In this document: positions 1 through 8,667 of the stretch, piece by piece
Numbering within the stretch: the stretch's first letter is position 1
Layout: each line of letters opens with the position of its first letter
Origin: Pseudomonas gozinkensis
GTDB taxonomy: Bacteria; Pseudomonadota; Gammaproteobacteria; Pseudomonadales; Pseudomonadaceae
Direction: 5' to 3'
NCBI RefSeq assembly: GCF_014863585.1
Contig: NZ_CP062253.1
Coordinates: 4,773,001-4,837,000, forward strand
Length of the DNA stretch: 64,000 bases
Notes under the pieces: model-generated
What the model was told of the DNA's origin: nothing
Databases searched by the model: none
The model's input: only the letters and a program-made list of their open reading frames with translations
Translations under genes and position numbers: made by a program

Positions 1-787
1 CATGGTCGACTCCTGCCGCACCTGCGAAGCCTGTCAGTCGAACCTCGAGCAATACTGCCTCGAAGGCCCGACCATGACCTATGCCACCCCGGATCGGGTC
101 GATGGCAGCAATACCATGGGCGGTTATTCGGACAGCATCGTGGTCAGCGAGCACTTCGTGGTGCGGATTCCGGAAAGACTCGCCCTGGCCAGCGCCGCGC
201 CGATCCTTTGCGCCGGCATCACCACCTACTCGCCGCTCAAGCACTACGGCGTGAAGGCCGGCGACAAGGTCGGGATTCTCGGCATGGGCGGCCTCGGTCA
301 CATGGGCATCAAGTTCGCCAAGGCCATGGGCGCCGAAGTGACCCTGTTCACCCGTTCGGCGAGCAAGGCCGAGGAAGGTCGTCGTCAGGGCGCCGATCAC
401 GTCATTGTCTCCACCGACGAAGATCAAATGAAAGCCGCAGCGGGTTACTTCGATTTCCTGCTCGACACCATTCCGGTGCAGCACGACCTCAACCCGTACC
501 TCGACACCCTGCGCTTCGACGGCGTGCACATTCTGGTGGGCCTGATCGAGCCGATCGATCCGCCGGTTCACGCCGCGAAACTGGTGTTGGGTCGCCGCGT
601 ATTGGCCGGTTCGTTGATCGGTGGCGTCGCCGAAACCCAGGAAGTGCTGGATTTCTGCGCCGAACACAACATCACCTGCGACATCGAAATGCTCGACATC
701 CGCCAGATCAACGAGGCCTACGCCCGCATGATCGCCGGTGATGTGAAGTACCGTTTCGTGATCGACATGGCGACCCTGAAGCTTTAA
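1..787 (+). CDS. Zinc-dependent alcohol dehydrogenase, YahK/CAD type (5' end missing)
   Basis: C-terminal part of a medium-chain, zinc-dependent NAD(P)H alcohol/aldehyde dehydrogenase. The frame is open to the window edge, so the true start lies upstream; the first ATG at position 2 is internal. The visible part begins in the structural-zinc loop, with cysteines at visible residues 5, 8, 11 and 19. It continues into the Rossmann nucleotide-binding motif GMGGLGH at visible residues 94-100. The catalytic-zinc N-terminus is not visible. The closest family by sequence feel is YahK/cinnamyl-alcohol dehydrogenase, which reduces broad-range aldehydes. It converges on the iclR gene, with only 4 bp between the two stop codons. 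Substrate unknown. Confidence 0.9.
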   Translation, partial: MVDSCRTCEACQSNLEQYCLEGPTMTYATPDRVDGSNTMGGYSDSIVVSEHFVVRIPERLALASAAPILCAGITTYSPLKHYGVKAGDKVGILGMGGLGHMGIKFAKAMGAEVTLFTRSASKAEEGRRQGADHVIVSTDEDQMKAAAGYFDFLLDTIPVQHDLNPYLDTLRFDGVHILVGLIEPIDPPVHAAKLVLGRRVLAGSLIGGVAETQEVLDFCAEHNITCDIEMLDIRQINEAYARMIAGDVKYRFVIDMATLKL

Positions 788-791
788 ACCT

Positions 792-1601
792 TCAAACCTG
801 CACTTTTAAACCAAGTTCTGCCGAGAGCCGGGCCGTGACCCCTTTGATCAGGGGAATCAGCTCGGCCATTTTTTCCAGCGGCATGTACGGCACGGTGCTG
901 GCGATGCTGATCGCCGCGACGATGCGCTTGCTCGCATCGCGGATCGGTGCCGCCACGCAGCGGATCGACGGTTCGTTGTCCTCCAGATCGAACGCGTAGC
1001 CACCGGCCACGTACTCGGTCATCCGTTGCTCCAGCTGTTCCCACGACTGCTGGGGATGCTGCGGCCAGAACTGACTTTTCCCACCCGCCGGCAGACTGAT
1101 GTCGTACAGACGCTGCCAGTCCTGCGGCGCGTCATCCAGCATCAAGGCCTTGCCGATCCCGGTCCGCGCCAGCGGCATGCGATGGCCGACCCGCGAGCGC
1201 ATTTCCGGGCCGTTGCGCCCCGGATTCTTCAACAGGTACAGCACTTCGTCGCCTTCACGGATTCCCAGGTGAACCGTGTCGCCGGTCAGTGCCGACAGCT
1301 CGTCCAGATACGGCCCGGCCAACGTCACCAGCGGCAATTCTTCGCGCGCCTGGAAACCCAGTTCGATCAGCTTAGGCCCCAGCAGATAACCGACTTGCGG
1401 CACGACACGCAGGTAGCGCTCGTCCACCAGACAACTGGCCAGACGATGGGTGGTGCTGCGCGTGGTGCCAATCAGGCGGGCAATCTCTTTGAGATCGCGG
1501 GCACCACTGGCGACGGCCTGCACCACACCCAACCCGCGAAGCAGGGTCTGGGTGCCGGTCGGCGCGGCGTCCTTGGCATTTTTCGGGGCGTCTTCCTGCA
1601 T
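792..1601 (-). CDS. IclR-family regulator of the galactonate operon
   Basis: A 269-residue IclR-family transcription factor. It has an N-terminal winged helix-turn-helix (about residues 22-75, with the recognition segment around TRSTTHRL) and a C-terminal GAF-like effector domain (about 90-265). It is the last gene of the leftward dgoK-dgoA-dgoD-MFS-iclR run, 60 bp after the transporter, so it is probably co-transcribed and autoregulated. By position it is the leading candidate to read galactonate or a related sugar acid and to bind the dyad upstream of dgoK. E. coli controls dgo with a GntR protein instead, so the assignment is an inference from context. The start ATG follows an AAGG-type ribosome site. 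Confidence 0.88.
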   Translation of the reverse strand: MQEDAPKNAKDAAPTGTQTLLRGLGVVQAVASGARDLKEIARLIGTTRSTTHRLASCLVDERYLRVVPQVGYLLGPKLIELGFQAREELPLVTLAGPYLDELSALTGDTVHLGIREGDEVLYLLKNPGRNGPEMRSRVGHRMPLARTGIGKALMLDDAPQDWQRLYDISLPAGGKSQFWPQHPQQSWEQLEQRMTEYVAGGYAFDLEDNEPSIRCVAAPIRDASKRIVAAISIASTVPYMPLEKMAELIPLIKGVTARLSAELGLKVQV

Positions 1602-1661
1602 ATCCAGCCTTTAGCGTTGAGCGAGGGAACGGGCGGCATTATGGTCGCCCGAGATGGCCGA

Positions 1662-2972
1662 CTACAACTCGATGCGCTCGACCTTGCCCACCAGCAGCAC
1701 GTAGGACAAAGCACCGATCAAGGCCAGAACCGCGATGTAGGTGATCGCCGGAGCGAACGAATCGCCGCTGGCCAGGAAGCCGATGACAATCGGCGTGGCA
1801 ATCGCCGACAGGTTACCGATGAAGTTGAACACCCCGCCGGTCAAGCCCAGTAACCGCGCCGGCGCCAGTGTCGAGACCAGCGACCAGGTGATCGACGCCA
1901 GCCCGTTGCCGAAAAACGCCAGGGCCAGGAAGGCAATCACCAACGGCGTCGATTCGACGAAGTTGGCGCCGATGATCGAGGTGGAAATCAGCAGCCCGCC
2001 AATGATCGGCAACTTGCGCGCGAAGCCCACGGTGTAGCCACGACGAATCAGGAAGTCGGAAAAGAACCCTGAACACAACACACCAATGAAGGCGGCGAGA
2101 AACGGCAGCGACGCCAGCAGGCCGGACTTGATGAAGTCCATGCCGCGATATTTCACCAGATAAGTCGGGAACCACGTCAGGAAAAACCACAGCGTCGAGT
2201 TCAGGCAGAACTGGCCGAGGTAGATCCCCCACAACTTGCGTTTGCTGAGGACGATGCCGAGGTCGGTCCAGCTGAATTTCGCTTTCACCTTGGCGGTTTC
2301 GGCGGCGATGTCCACCAGCCCGCCGCCCTCGCGGATCAGGTCGATTTCGCCTTCGTTGACGCCTTTGAAATCCCGTGGCTCGCGATACACCGCGTACCAG
2401 ATCGCCGCCCAGACAATGCCCACCGCGCCGGTCACGACAAACACCATGTGCCAGCCGAATTCATGTTGCAGCCACGCCAGTACCGGAGTCAGGAACGCCA
2501 GCCCGACAAACTGTCCGGAGGTATAGAAGCCGATGGCGGTGGCCCGCTCACGCTCGGGGAACCAGGTCGTCACCACGCGGCTGTTGATCGGATACGCCGG
2601 CGCTTCCAGCGCACCGACCGCCATGCGCAGCACGAACAGCGCAATGAAACTGGCGGCGAAACCGAGCATCACCGTAGCCAGCGACCATAACAGAAGCGCG
2701 ACGCTATAAAGGATGCGCGGCGGCACCCGATCCACCAGCCAGCCGCCGGGGATTTGCATGGCGGCGTAGGTCCAGCCGAACGCGGAAAAGATCAGCCCGA
2801 CGTGCACCGGGTCGATGCCCAGATCCGTCGTCAGAGCCGGGGCGGCAATCGACAGGTTGCTGCGGTCGAGATAGTTGATGACCACGGTGATGAACAGCAA
2901 CACCATGATGAAAAATCGCTTGCGGCTGGGCGTGACTAACGTCGCTTGCCCGGTGAGGGTTTGCGGTTGCAT
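1662..2972 (-). CDS. MFS sugar-acid transporter, DgoT-like
   Basis: A 436-residue major facilitator protein of the anion:cation symporter family (the GudP/DgoT group), with about 12 hydrophobic segments. It has the typical early motif NYLDRSNLSIAAPAL in the first helix region and a conserved GGWLVDRV loop between helices 2 and 3. E. coli DgoT is about 430 residues. It lies between dgoD and iclR in the galactonate operon, so the likely role is proton-coupled uptake of D-galactonate across the inner membrane. The ATG is preceded by AGAGGCG. A pair of REP elements separates it from dgoD upstream. The exact substrate is inferred from the operon only. Confidence 0.85.
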   Translation of the reverse strand: MQPQTLTGQATLVTPSRKRFFIMVLLFITVVINYLDRSNLSIAAPALTTDLGIDPVHVGLIFSAFGWTYAAMQIPGGWLVDRVPPRILYSVALLLWSLATVMLGFAASFIALFVLRMAVGALEAPAYPINSRVVTTWFPERERATAIGFYTSGQFVGLAFLTPVLAWLQHEFGWHMVFVVTGAVGIVWAAIWYAVYREPRDFKGVNEGEIDLIREGGGLVDIAAETAKVKAKFSWTDLGIVLSKRKLWGIYLGQFCLNSTLWFFLTWFPTYLVKYRGMDFIKSGLLASLPFLAAFIGVLCSGFFSDFLIRRGYTVGFARKLPIIGGLLISTSIIGANFVESTPLVIAFLALAFFGNGLASITWSLVSTLAPARLLGLTGGVFNFIGNLSAIATPIVIGFLASGDSFAPAITYIAVLALIGALSYVLLVGKVERIEL

Positions 2973-3030
2973 GGGGAGCGCCTCTTCTTATGTTTATTGA
3001 GGTCGGGAGTGAAACTTGCACTGCCCACCC

Positions 3031-3119
3031 TGTGGGAGCTGGCTTGCCAGCGATGACGGCGGCCCATCCAACATTGATGTGTCAGATAGTCCGTTATCGC
3101 TGGCAAGCCAGCTCCCACA
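3031..3119. repeat. REP pair (GCTGGC type) between dgoD and the MFS gene
   Basis: Two oppositely oriented copies of a Pseudomonas REP element, at 3031-3054 and 3096-3119. Each has the core GGGAGCTGGCTTGCCAGCGA with an internal palindrome. They are separated by about 40 bp and lie wholly inside the intergenic space of the dgo operon. Such pairs can form a large mRNA hairpin that protects upstream message or tunes downstream expression. Confidence 0.9.
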
Positions 3120-3145
3120 AGGTTCAGTGGTTTGTCAGGAAAGAC

Positions 3146-4294
3146 TCACCACTCGGCAAAGCTGCCATCGGCATGACGCCAGATCGGATTGCGCCAGCGG
3201 TGGCCGACCGCCGCGCGTTCGATCACGTATTCCTCGTTGATCTCGATCCCCAGGCCCGGGCCGTTGGGGATTTTCACGAAGCCTTTGTCGTAGTCGAACA
3301 CCCGTGGATCCTTCACATAATCGAGCAGGTCATTGCTCTCGTTGTAATGGATGCCCAGGCTCTGCTCCTGGATAAACGCGTTGTAACAAGCGGCGTCCAG
3401 TTGCAGACACGCCGCCAGCGCAATCGGCCCCAGCGGGCAATGCAGTGCGAGCGCCACGTCGTAGGCTTCGGCCATGTTGGCGATCTTGCGGGTTTCGGTA
3501 ATGCCGCCGGCGTGGGACGCGTCCGGCTGAATGATGTCGACGTAACCTTCGCTCAACACCCGCTTAAAGTCCCAGCGCGAAAACAGTCGCTCGCCGAGGG
3601 CAATCGGGGTGCTGGTCAACGGTGCCAGTTCTTTCAGCGCTTCGTAGTTTTCGCTGAGCACCGGCTCTTCGATGAACATCAGCTTGTACGGGTCGAGTTC
3701 CTTCATCAGCACCTTGGCCATGGGTTTGTGCACCCGGCCATGGAAGTCGACGCCGATGCCGACGTTCGGCCCGACCGCATCACGCACGGCGGCAACGTTG
3801 GCCAGCGCCAGATCGACCTTTTCGAAGGTATCGAGGAATTGCAGCTCTTCGGTGCCGTTCATTTTCACCGCCGTAAAACCACGGCCTACCGCCTCTTTCG
3901 CGGCCCGCGCGGTGTCCGCCGGACGGTCACCGCCAATCCACGAATACACACGAATCTTGTCCCGCACCTGGCCACCGAGCAGGTCGCTGACCGACACGCC
4001 GAGGGCTTTGCCCTTGATATCCCACAACGCCTGATCGATGCCGGCCAGGGCGCTCATGTGGATCGCGCCGCCGCGGTAGAAGCCGCCGCGATACAGCACA
4101 GTCCAGATGTCTTCGATGTTGCGTGGGTCTTTGCCGATCAGGTAGTCGGACAATTCCTCAACCGCTGCAGCGACCGTGTGGGCACGGCCCTCGACCACGG
4201 GCTCGCCCCAACCGGTCACGCCCTCGTCGGTTTCGACTTTCAGGAAGCACCAGCGCGGCGGGACGATGAAGGTGGTGAGTTTGGTGATTTTCAT
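3146..4294 (-). CDS. dgoD: D-galactonate dehydratase
   Basis: A 382-residue enolase-superfamily dehydratase, the same length as E. coli DgoD. It converts D-galactonate to 2-dehydro-3-deoxy-D-galactonate in the cytoplasm. The expected catalytic set is visible: magnesium ligands D183, E209 and E235, with H185 (segment VDFHGRVH) and H285 (segment ALHCPLGP). The neighbours dgoA and dgoK supply the next two steps, so the assignment rests on both motif and context. It lies 47 bp downstream of dgoA. The ATG at 4294 follows AGAGACAAGCAG. Confidence 0.96.
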   Translation of the reverse strand: MKITKLTTFIVPPRWCFLKVETDEGVTGWGEPVVEGRAHTVAAAVEELSDYLIGKDPRNIEDIWTVLYRGGFYRGGAIHMSALAGIDQALWDIKGKALGVSVSDLLGGQVRDKIRVYSWIGGDRPADTARAAKEAVGRGFTAVKMNGTEELQFLDTFEKVDLALANVAAVRDAVGPNVGIGVDFHGRVHKPMAKVLMKELDPYKLMFIEEPVLSENYEALKELAPLTSTPIALGERLFSRWDFKRVLSEGYVDIIQPDASHAGGITETRKIANMAEAYDVALALHCPLGPIALAACLQLDAACYNAFIQEQSLGIHYNESNDLLDYVKDPRVFDYDKGFVKIPNGPGLGIEINEEYVIERAAVGHRWRNPIWRHADGSFAEW

Positions 4295-4341
4295 CTGCTT
4301 GTCTCTCTTGTTAGATGCAGCGCACGCAGCGCCGAAAAGTC

Positions 4342-4962
4342 TTAGTGAAGGGCTTTCCAGGCCGCCACGTAGGCCTTGGCATTGGCTGCCACTTGCTCAG
4401 TCGTCATGCCCGGTTTGAACAGCCCGGAACCGAGGCCGAAGCCTTTGACGCCAGCGTCGATGAACGCCTGCATGTTGTCCGGCGTGATGCCGCCGACCGG
4501 CGCCAGAATCGTCCCGACCGGCAACACCGCCAGCCAGGCTTTCACCACCGCAGGGCCCATCTGCTCGGCCGGGAACAGCTTGAGAATGTCCGCGCCCTCC
4601 TCCAGTGCCGCAAAGGCTTCGGTCGGGGTGGCAACGCCCGGCGACAGATACAGCCCCGCCGCTTTCGCCGCCCGCAACACCTTGGCATCGCTGTGGGGCA
4701 TGACGATCACCTGGCCGCCGGCCTCCTTCACCGATTCGACCTGTTCCGGGGTCAGCACCGTGCCGGCACCGATCAGGCAATCGGCGGGCAGGGTCTTACG
4801 CAGGATGCGAATACTTTCGTACGGTGCAGGGGAATTGAGCGGTACTTCGATGACGCGAAATCCGGCCGCATACAGGACGTCTCCGACAGATGCAGCTTCC
4901 TGCGGATGCAGGCCGCGCAGGATCGCGATCAGACCGTTTTGCGCCAGTGCTTGCTTGAGCAT
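4342..4962 (-). CDS. dgoA: 2-Dehydro-3-deoxy-6-phosphogalactonate aldolase
   Basis: A 206-residue class I aldolase of the KDPG/KDPGal family. It splits 2-dehydro-3-deoxy-6-phosphogalactonate into pyruvate and glyceraldehyde 3-phosphate. The Schiff-base lysine is K128 in the segment LKLFPAE, and the general acid/base is E39 in VIEVPLN; these match the E. coli DgoA positions within two residues. It lies 19 bp after dgoK and 47 bp before dgoD, so the operon order follows kinase, aldolase, dehydratase. The pairing with dgoD and dgoK distinguishes it from the Entner-Doudoroff Eda enzyme. Confidence 0.95.
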   Translation of the reverse strand: MLKQALAQNGLIAILRGLHPQEAASVGDVLYAAGFRVIEVPLNSPAPYESIRILRKTLPADCLIGAGTVLTPEQVESVKEAGGQVIVMPHSDAKVLRAAKAAGLYLSPGVATPTEAFAALEEGADILKLFPAEQMGPAVVKAWLAVLPVGTILAPVGGITPDNMQAFIDAGVKGFGLGSGLFKPGMTTEQVAANAKAYVAAWKALH

Positions 4963-4981
4963 GTCAGGCCTCCAGTCAGGG

Positions 4982-5971
4982 TTAACGGGATGAGGAATCG
5001 ATCAGTCCGGCGGCGCGCGCCAGTTGCCACAGACCACGCTCGGTAGCCTGTTCGGCCAGGGTTGCCCGGGCGAATCCGCAGGCGTCGAGCGCACGGGTGT
5101 AGCGGGCGCACAACTGCGCGTTGCCGATGAGGATGATCGAAGGAAGATGTGTGCTGTTGCGCCGGCATCGTTGCACGGCGGCCAATGCTGTCAGCTCATG
5201 GCCGATCAGCAGGCCGGACAGATAGTCCGGTTGCGCAGTGGCACTGAGTTCGCCGGTCAGGCCCAGGCTGCGGGCGCTGAACAGGGTCGACAGCACGCCG
5301 ATCTCGCCCTCCGCCGACAGCGCCACCTGCACGCCGCGATCAAAGGCCTCGGCGTCGAACGTCGCGCTGTGCTGTTGGGTACGGCCGAGAATGCTGTGTT
5401 CGCTGAGTACGGCGAACACTTCGCCGGTCATGAAGGTGTCGAAGCGGGTGATGCAGCCGTCGGCCACTTCCACCCATTTCGAATGACTGCCCGGCAGGCC
5501 GATCAGCAGATCATTGCCCGCCTCGACCGGCAGATTCTGCAGGACGCCGAGGACCTGGGTTTCCTCGCCGCGCATCACGTTCGGCAGCGTCGAGCGCTGA
5601 ATCACACCCGGCACGATATGCACATCGACACCGCGCAGGCTGCGAACGGTTTGCAAGGTTTTTCCGAGATCGGCGACGTTGGCCGGCGTATCGCGGTAGG
5701 ACGCTTCGCGCCAGCCTTGGGCGCTGCCGACCATGCCGCAGGCAATCACCGGCAAGTCCGGTTGCGCGTCGAGCCAGTCGCCGCACGCCTCGTCGAACGC
5801 CAGTTCGAAACCATCGGCGCATTCGCGACCGTTGATGATCCGTGGCGTCTTCGGCAACTGCATGATCCCGAACGACAGCGACCGCTGCGCCAGCACCTGC
5901 CCGCCCGCCGCGAGTTTGTAAGCACGTAGTGAGGTCGTCCCCCAATCGAGCGCGATCAATTGCGCCAGCAT
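4982..5971 (-). CDS. dgoK: 2-Dehydro-3-deoxygalactonokinase
   Basis: A 329-residue kinase that phosphorylates 2-dehydro-3-deoxygalactonate with ATP. The N-terminal phosphate-binding segment IALDWGTTSLRAYKL and the mid-protein GLPGSHSKWVEV are typical of DgoK. E. coli DgoK is shorter (about 290 residues). It is the first gene of the dgo operon. The ATG at 5971 is preceded by AGGTGAAGCG, and the 21 bp covering this start region recur with one change at 20832-20852. The promoter and an operator-like dyad lie immediately upstream. Confidence 0.95.
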   Translation of the reverse strand: MLAQLIALDWGTTSLRAYKLAAGGQVLAQRSLSFGIMQLPKTPRIINGRECADGFELAFDEACGDWLDAQPDLPVIACGMVGSAQGWREASYRDTPANVADLGKTLQTVRSLRGVDVHIVPGVIQRSTLPNVMRGEETQVLGVLQNLPVEAGNDLLIGLPGSHSKWVEVADGCITRFDTFMTGEVFAVLSEHSILGRTQQHSATFDAEAFDRGVQVALSAEGEIGVLSTLFSARSLGLTGELSATAQPDYLSGLLIGHELTALAAVQRCRRNSTHLPSIILIGNAQLCARYTRALDACGFARATLAEQATERGLWQLARAAGLIDSSSR

Positions 5972-6009
5972 CGCTTCACCTGTTTTGTTATTGGCAGTGA
6001 GTGAGCTGG

Positions 6010-6039
6010 ACTATAGACCTCTCGGGCCTGAAATCTCAA
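6010..6039 (-). promoter_or_regulatory. Predicted promoter of the dgoK operon
   Basis: On the minus strand, a -35 TTGAGA (6039-6034) and a -10 TATAGT (6015-6010) are separated by 18 bp. The transcription start would be near 6003, giving about a 32-nt leader before dgoK. The same hexamers at the same spacing occur at 20889-20918. Confidence 0.65.
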
Positions 6040-6051
6040 TATGTAATTTTG

Positions 6052-6070
6052 CATCCCATATTTTGGGATG
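6052..6070. promoter_or_regulatory. Operator-like dyad upstream of dgoK
   Basis: A perfect inverted repeat, CATCCCA-TATTT-TGGGATG, centred at 6061, about 58 bp upstream of the predicted transcription start. It is part of a 38-bp stretch (6032-6069) that recurs with a single difference at 20911-20948 in front of the SDR/ara genes. The position upstream of the -35 suits an activator or a dual regulator. IclR (792-1601) is the likely binder, but this is an inference. Confidence 0.7.
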
Positions 6071-6085
6071 AATCGACCGGCGCAT

Positions 6086-6619
6086 TCAATCCAATCCGTG
6101 CTTGTGCCGTATCGCTTGAACAAAAGCTTGCGCAGGAACTTTCATCGGTTCGGAGTAATACGGCCCATACCAATGTGAAGCTGTCAAAAACCTGCACATC
6201 ACGACATCACGACTGTGCAGTGTTTCCAATAACTGTTTTTCAGAAATGAATGTACCCGACGTTCCCCCATCCAATGTTTGCATGGCAAACACACTCGCTG
6301 AATAGATATATCGCAATCCATCTCCTGCCCTATCCACCGCTACCATGTCACCCTCTAAATACATCTTCAATTGCTGCCTTTCCTTGAAGAACACCTCATC
6401 ATCCAACGAACATATCAACGCATTTCCCACCTGACTTTGCCCGGCATTGATCCGGAAAAAGTTCAGCAGATCACTCGCCGAACTGAATTTAACTTCAAGA
6501 AGAGGACTACTGCCGTTATCCCCCATCGAAACAAACTCTATCTCAGAGCCAGGAACCACGATTTTTTTGGAACACGCCACTAAAAAAACAAAAGCAATGA
6601 CCGAAAGTAAAATTCTCAT
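6086..6619 (-). CDS. Small lipoprotein, probable immunity protein of the lipase cassette
   Basis: A 177-residue protein with a lipoprotein signal (hydrophobic stretch, then LVAC with the lipidated Cys at residue 16) followed by lysines. I do not recognise the mature domain. The ATG at 6619 follows a GGAG site and lies one base after the stop of the lipase gene (TGAaATG), so the two are translationally coupled. Known type VI lipase effectors are commonly paired with lipoproteins that neutralise them in the periplasm, and this gene occupies that position. A longer in-frame extension upstream overlaps the lipase gene and is not needed. The coding region is visibly AT-richer than its neighbours, suggesting transfer. 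Confidence 0.72.
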   Translation of the reverse strand: MRILLSVIAFVFLVACSKKIVVPGSEIEFVSMGDNGSSPLLEVKFSSASDLLNFFRINAGQSQVGNALICSLDDEVFFKERQQLKMYLEGDMVAVDRAGDGLRYIYSASVFAMQTLDGGTSGTFISEKQLLETLHSRDVVMCRFLTASHWYGPYYSEPMKVPAQAFVQAIRHKHGLD

Positions 6620-6620
6620 T

Positions 6621-7358
6621 TCAAGGCTCCAGATACTTAAGCATTCGTTCAGCAACAAGCTCACAAGCCGATTGTCCCCCTTGTGCCTTTGTTCCAAACA
6701 AAGTACCGGCCGCTTCATGGTTGGCATTTACCGAAAAATCAAGATCCGGACCCGATTTCATGAGCCAACGCTCTCCAAGCTCGGCCACATTGTCAGAGTC
6801 ATTGGGATTGTCAGGTTTTGCCAATACATTGATCCAGTAATCTGCACTCGGTTTCGGGGTTGTAAAGTAAATATCAGAAATCATCCACACCCCCATACCA
6901 CCCCCTACAGGGTCGAGGGTGACCAATGACTTCACCGTATACCCTTCTTCTTTCAGGATTGCTGAAAGATGAGCGCCATTCCACCCACCCAAACTATGAC
7001 CCACGATGCTGACATAGACTGACTTATCGCCACCCAAATAACTCAATACATATTTATTGATATCCTTTTTACCGCGCACATCTTTGTAGCTTAAATATAC
7101 CGTTCGAAATTTTTCTATCGGCACCCCAGCGAGTTTACTTGACATCAATCGTTGTGCGTTTACCACATTCCTATGAGGTGGCTGGTCTTGATAATACTGT
7201 TCCTTGTCACCGGCACCACCGATAAAAAACACAACAATCTTCTTAACTTTAATTGCATAAGCCTTGACAGACTGATCAGTTTTGCAGGTCAACTCATGGC
7301 TCGCGGCCTCAGTCTTGCAATCTTTGAGCGCGGGATTTTCGACTTCCATTTCGATCAC
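6621..7358 (-). CDS. Putative type VI secretion lipase effector (alpha/beta hydrolase)
   Basis: A 245-residue alpha/beta hydrolase. The nucleophile elbow is GHSLGG with Ser122. A plausible acid is D149 (LVTLDPVGG) and a plausible base is H214 (NANHEAAG). There is no signal peptide. The gene starts inside the stop of the PAAR gene (4-bp ATGA overlap) and is followed by a lipoprotein gene. That order (PAAR, lipase, lipoprotein) is typical of type VI Tle effectors delivered to the periplasm of rivals to attack phospholipids. Family membership within Tle1-4 is not clear to me. Base composition is AT-rich relative to the dgo genes. Confidence 0.75.
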   Translation of the reverse strand: MIEMEVENPALKDCKTEAASHELTCKTDQSVKAYAIKVKKIVVFFIGGAGDKEQYYQDQPPHRNVVNAQRLMSSKLAGVPIEKFRTVYLSYKDVRGKKDINKYVLSYLGGDKSVYVSIVGHSLGGWNGAHLSAILKEEGYTVKSLVTLDPVGGGMGVWMISDIYFTTPKPSADYWINVLAKPDNPNDSDNVAELGERWLMKSGPDLDFSVNANHEAAGTLFGTKAQGGQSACELVAERMLKYLEP

Positions 7359-7849
7359 TCTACAAACAGTTTGATAGTTTCTGGCAAATGAGAGCTGATC
7401 ATATGGGTAAAACCCTGCTCATCAGTAATGCCATGCTCAACGCGCCCATCACCTCGCTGGATTGCATAGGGATGATTGGGGACCGGCTCTCCGGTGGCCT
7501 CGTTCGTCACCTGCATCCGATCATTGAAATGCACCGGCATCGGCAACAAGCCACTAAACGCCGCCCCTCCCCCGCTCTGTCCAATAATCACCGTCCCCGA
7601 CCCACCGACCACGACATTGCCATGCCCTCCAGTGCTGTCGAGCATCGCGGCATTCAGGCCGTTGATGAACACCGTGGCGGAAACACCGCCGGTGATCGGG
7701 CTGCCGCACGCCGATTTATCGGTCATGCGCGCAGCGGGGAGTCCGTCGAAGAACACGTCCGGCGAGCCGGAGACGATCGGGTTGGTACCATGGCCTGGCA
7801 GTGGGCAAGCGGTTGGGTCGATGACGCGTGCAGCGGGTTTACCACTCAA
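7355..7849 (-). CDS. PAAR-domain spike protein with C-terminal extension
   Basis: A 164-residue protein. Residues 1 to about 95 are a PAAR repeat domain, the cone that caps the VgrG spike of a type VI secretion system, with the typical repeats PAARVIDPT, PAARMTDKS and GSGTVIIG. The remaining 60 or so residues (VTNEATGEPVPNHPY onward) look like a small transthyretin-like module of the kind also found at VgrG tips, which may hold the lipase. It overlaps its neighbours by 4 bp on both sides. No VgrG, Hcp or structural type VI gene is in the window, so this is an orphan tip/cargo unit that must use an apparatus encoded elsewhere. Confidence 0.88.
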   Translation of the reverse strand: MSGKPAARVIDPTACPLPGHGTNPIVSGSPDVFFDGLPAARMTDKSACGSPITGGVSATVFINGLNAAMLDSTGGHGNVVVGGSGTVIIGQSGGGAAFSGLLPMPVHFNDRMQVTNEATGEPVPNHPYAIQRGDGRVEHGITDEQGFTHMISSHLPETIKLFVE

Positions 7850-8508
7850 TTCAAAGCTTCTTGCTTCAGAGGTTCCGGGTGAGGCTGATATAGATCGACG
7901 TCGGTCACGGCGAAACGCCAGCGGTTGTCGACGGAATCAAACAGCGCGTGACAATGCTCGCGGCTGTTCGGGGGTGTGAGGGTTTGCAGTTGTTGCCAGG
8001 CTTCGTCGGCAAACCAGTTCAACTCGGCAGTTGTGGCGTCATCGAGTTGGTTGAGCAAGGTGTTGTAGCCGGTCAGTCGATGCTGGTCGTAGGTGGTTTG
8101 CAGCAGCTCGGCCATTTGCGGGCCGAGTTCCAGATAGCGCTCGTCCGTCCAGCGACCCGTTTGCGAGTAGACATACCAGCCCATCGGCGACAGCACACCT
8201 TGGTGGAAAATCGATTGCCCCGCAGGCGCGACAAAACCGCAGCACACGTGCAGGGTCAGCCAGCCTTGATGGGCATCGATGAATCCGTTCGGATCGAACG
8301 TGCGCAGCGGTATCACCCGGTAGTTTTCGTAGCCCGCACTGCGCGTCATCAGCTCGGCGTCGAGCCGCGAGACAAACGCACGGATGGCTGTGCCACCGAG
8401 GCGATTGACGGTGCAGAGGATGTCCACCGGTTGGCGATTAGGGTTGTCGCTTGAGCCGAGGTTTTTGACCAGGCCGTACAGGCGGATCGACGCCCGTAGC
8501 CCGCTCAT
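7846..8508 (-). CDS. Unrecognised first gene of the type VI cassette, possible adaptor
   Basis: A 220-residue protein of a family I do not recognise. There is no signal peptide and no obvious membrane segment. It is rich in aromatic residues in the middle (GWYVYSQTGRW region) and ends acidic. It is the first gene of the PAAR-lipase-lipoprotein run and shares a 4-bp overlap with the PAAR gene. Effector chaperones or adaptors (DUF4123, DUF2169 and DUF1795 families) usually occupy this place, so an adaptor role is possible, but I cannot see the signature of those families. Its base composition matches the chromosome better than that of the lipase and lipoprotein genes. Confidence 0.75.
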   Translation of the reverse strand: MSGLRASIRLYGLVKNLGSSDNPNRQPVDILCTVNRLGGTAIRAFVSRLDAELMTRSAGYENYRVIPLRTFDPNGFIDAHQGWLTLHVCCGFVAPAGQSIFHQGVLSPMGWYVYSQTGRWTDERYLELGPQMAELLQTTYDQHRLTGYNTLLNQLDDATTAELNWFADEAWQQLQTLTPPNSREHCHALFDSVDNRWRFAVTDVDLYQPHPEPLKQEALN

Positions 8509-8667
8509 CGCCGGTCACTCGTTGACGCAGCGAAGGCTCCACGGGCGTGGAGAAAGAGTGCCAGAGGCATTGCAGGTGTCGTCCGTGAGCGCGCAAAAAT
8601 GGCGCGTAGAATGCCGGACCAGAGCAGTTTGGACAATCGAATCAGTAATCAGATTGCCACTATATAC

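Noticed and set aside
2990..4345. A 451-codon frame opposite dgoD
   Set aside because: It runs through a REP pair and mirrors dgoD, whose catalytic residues are all in place.
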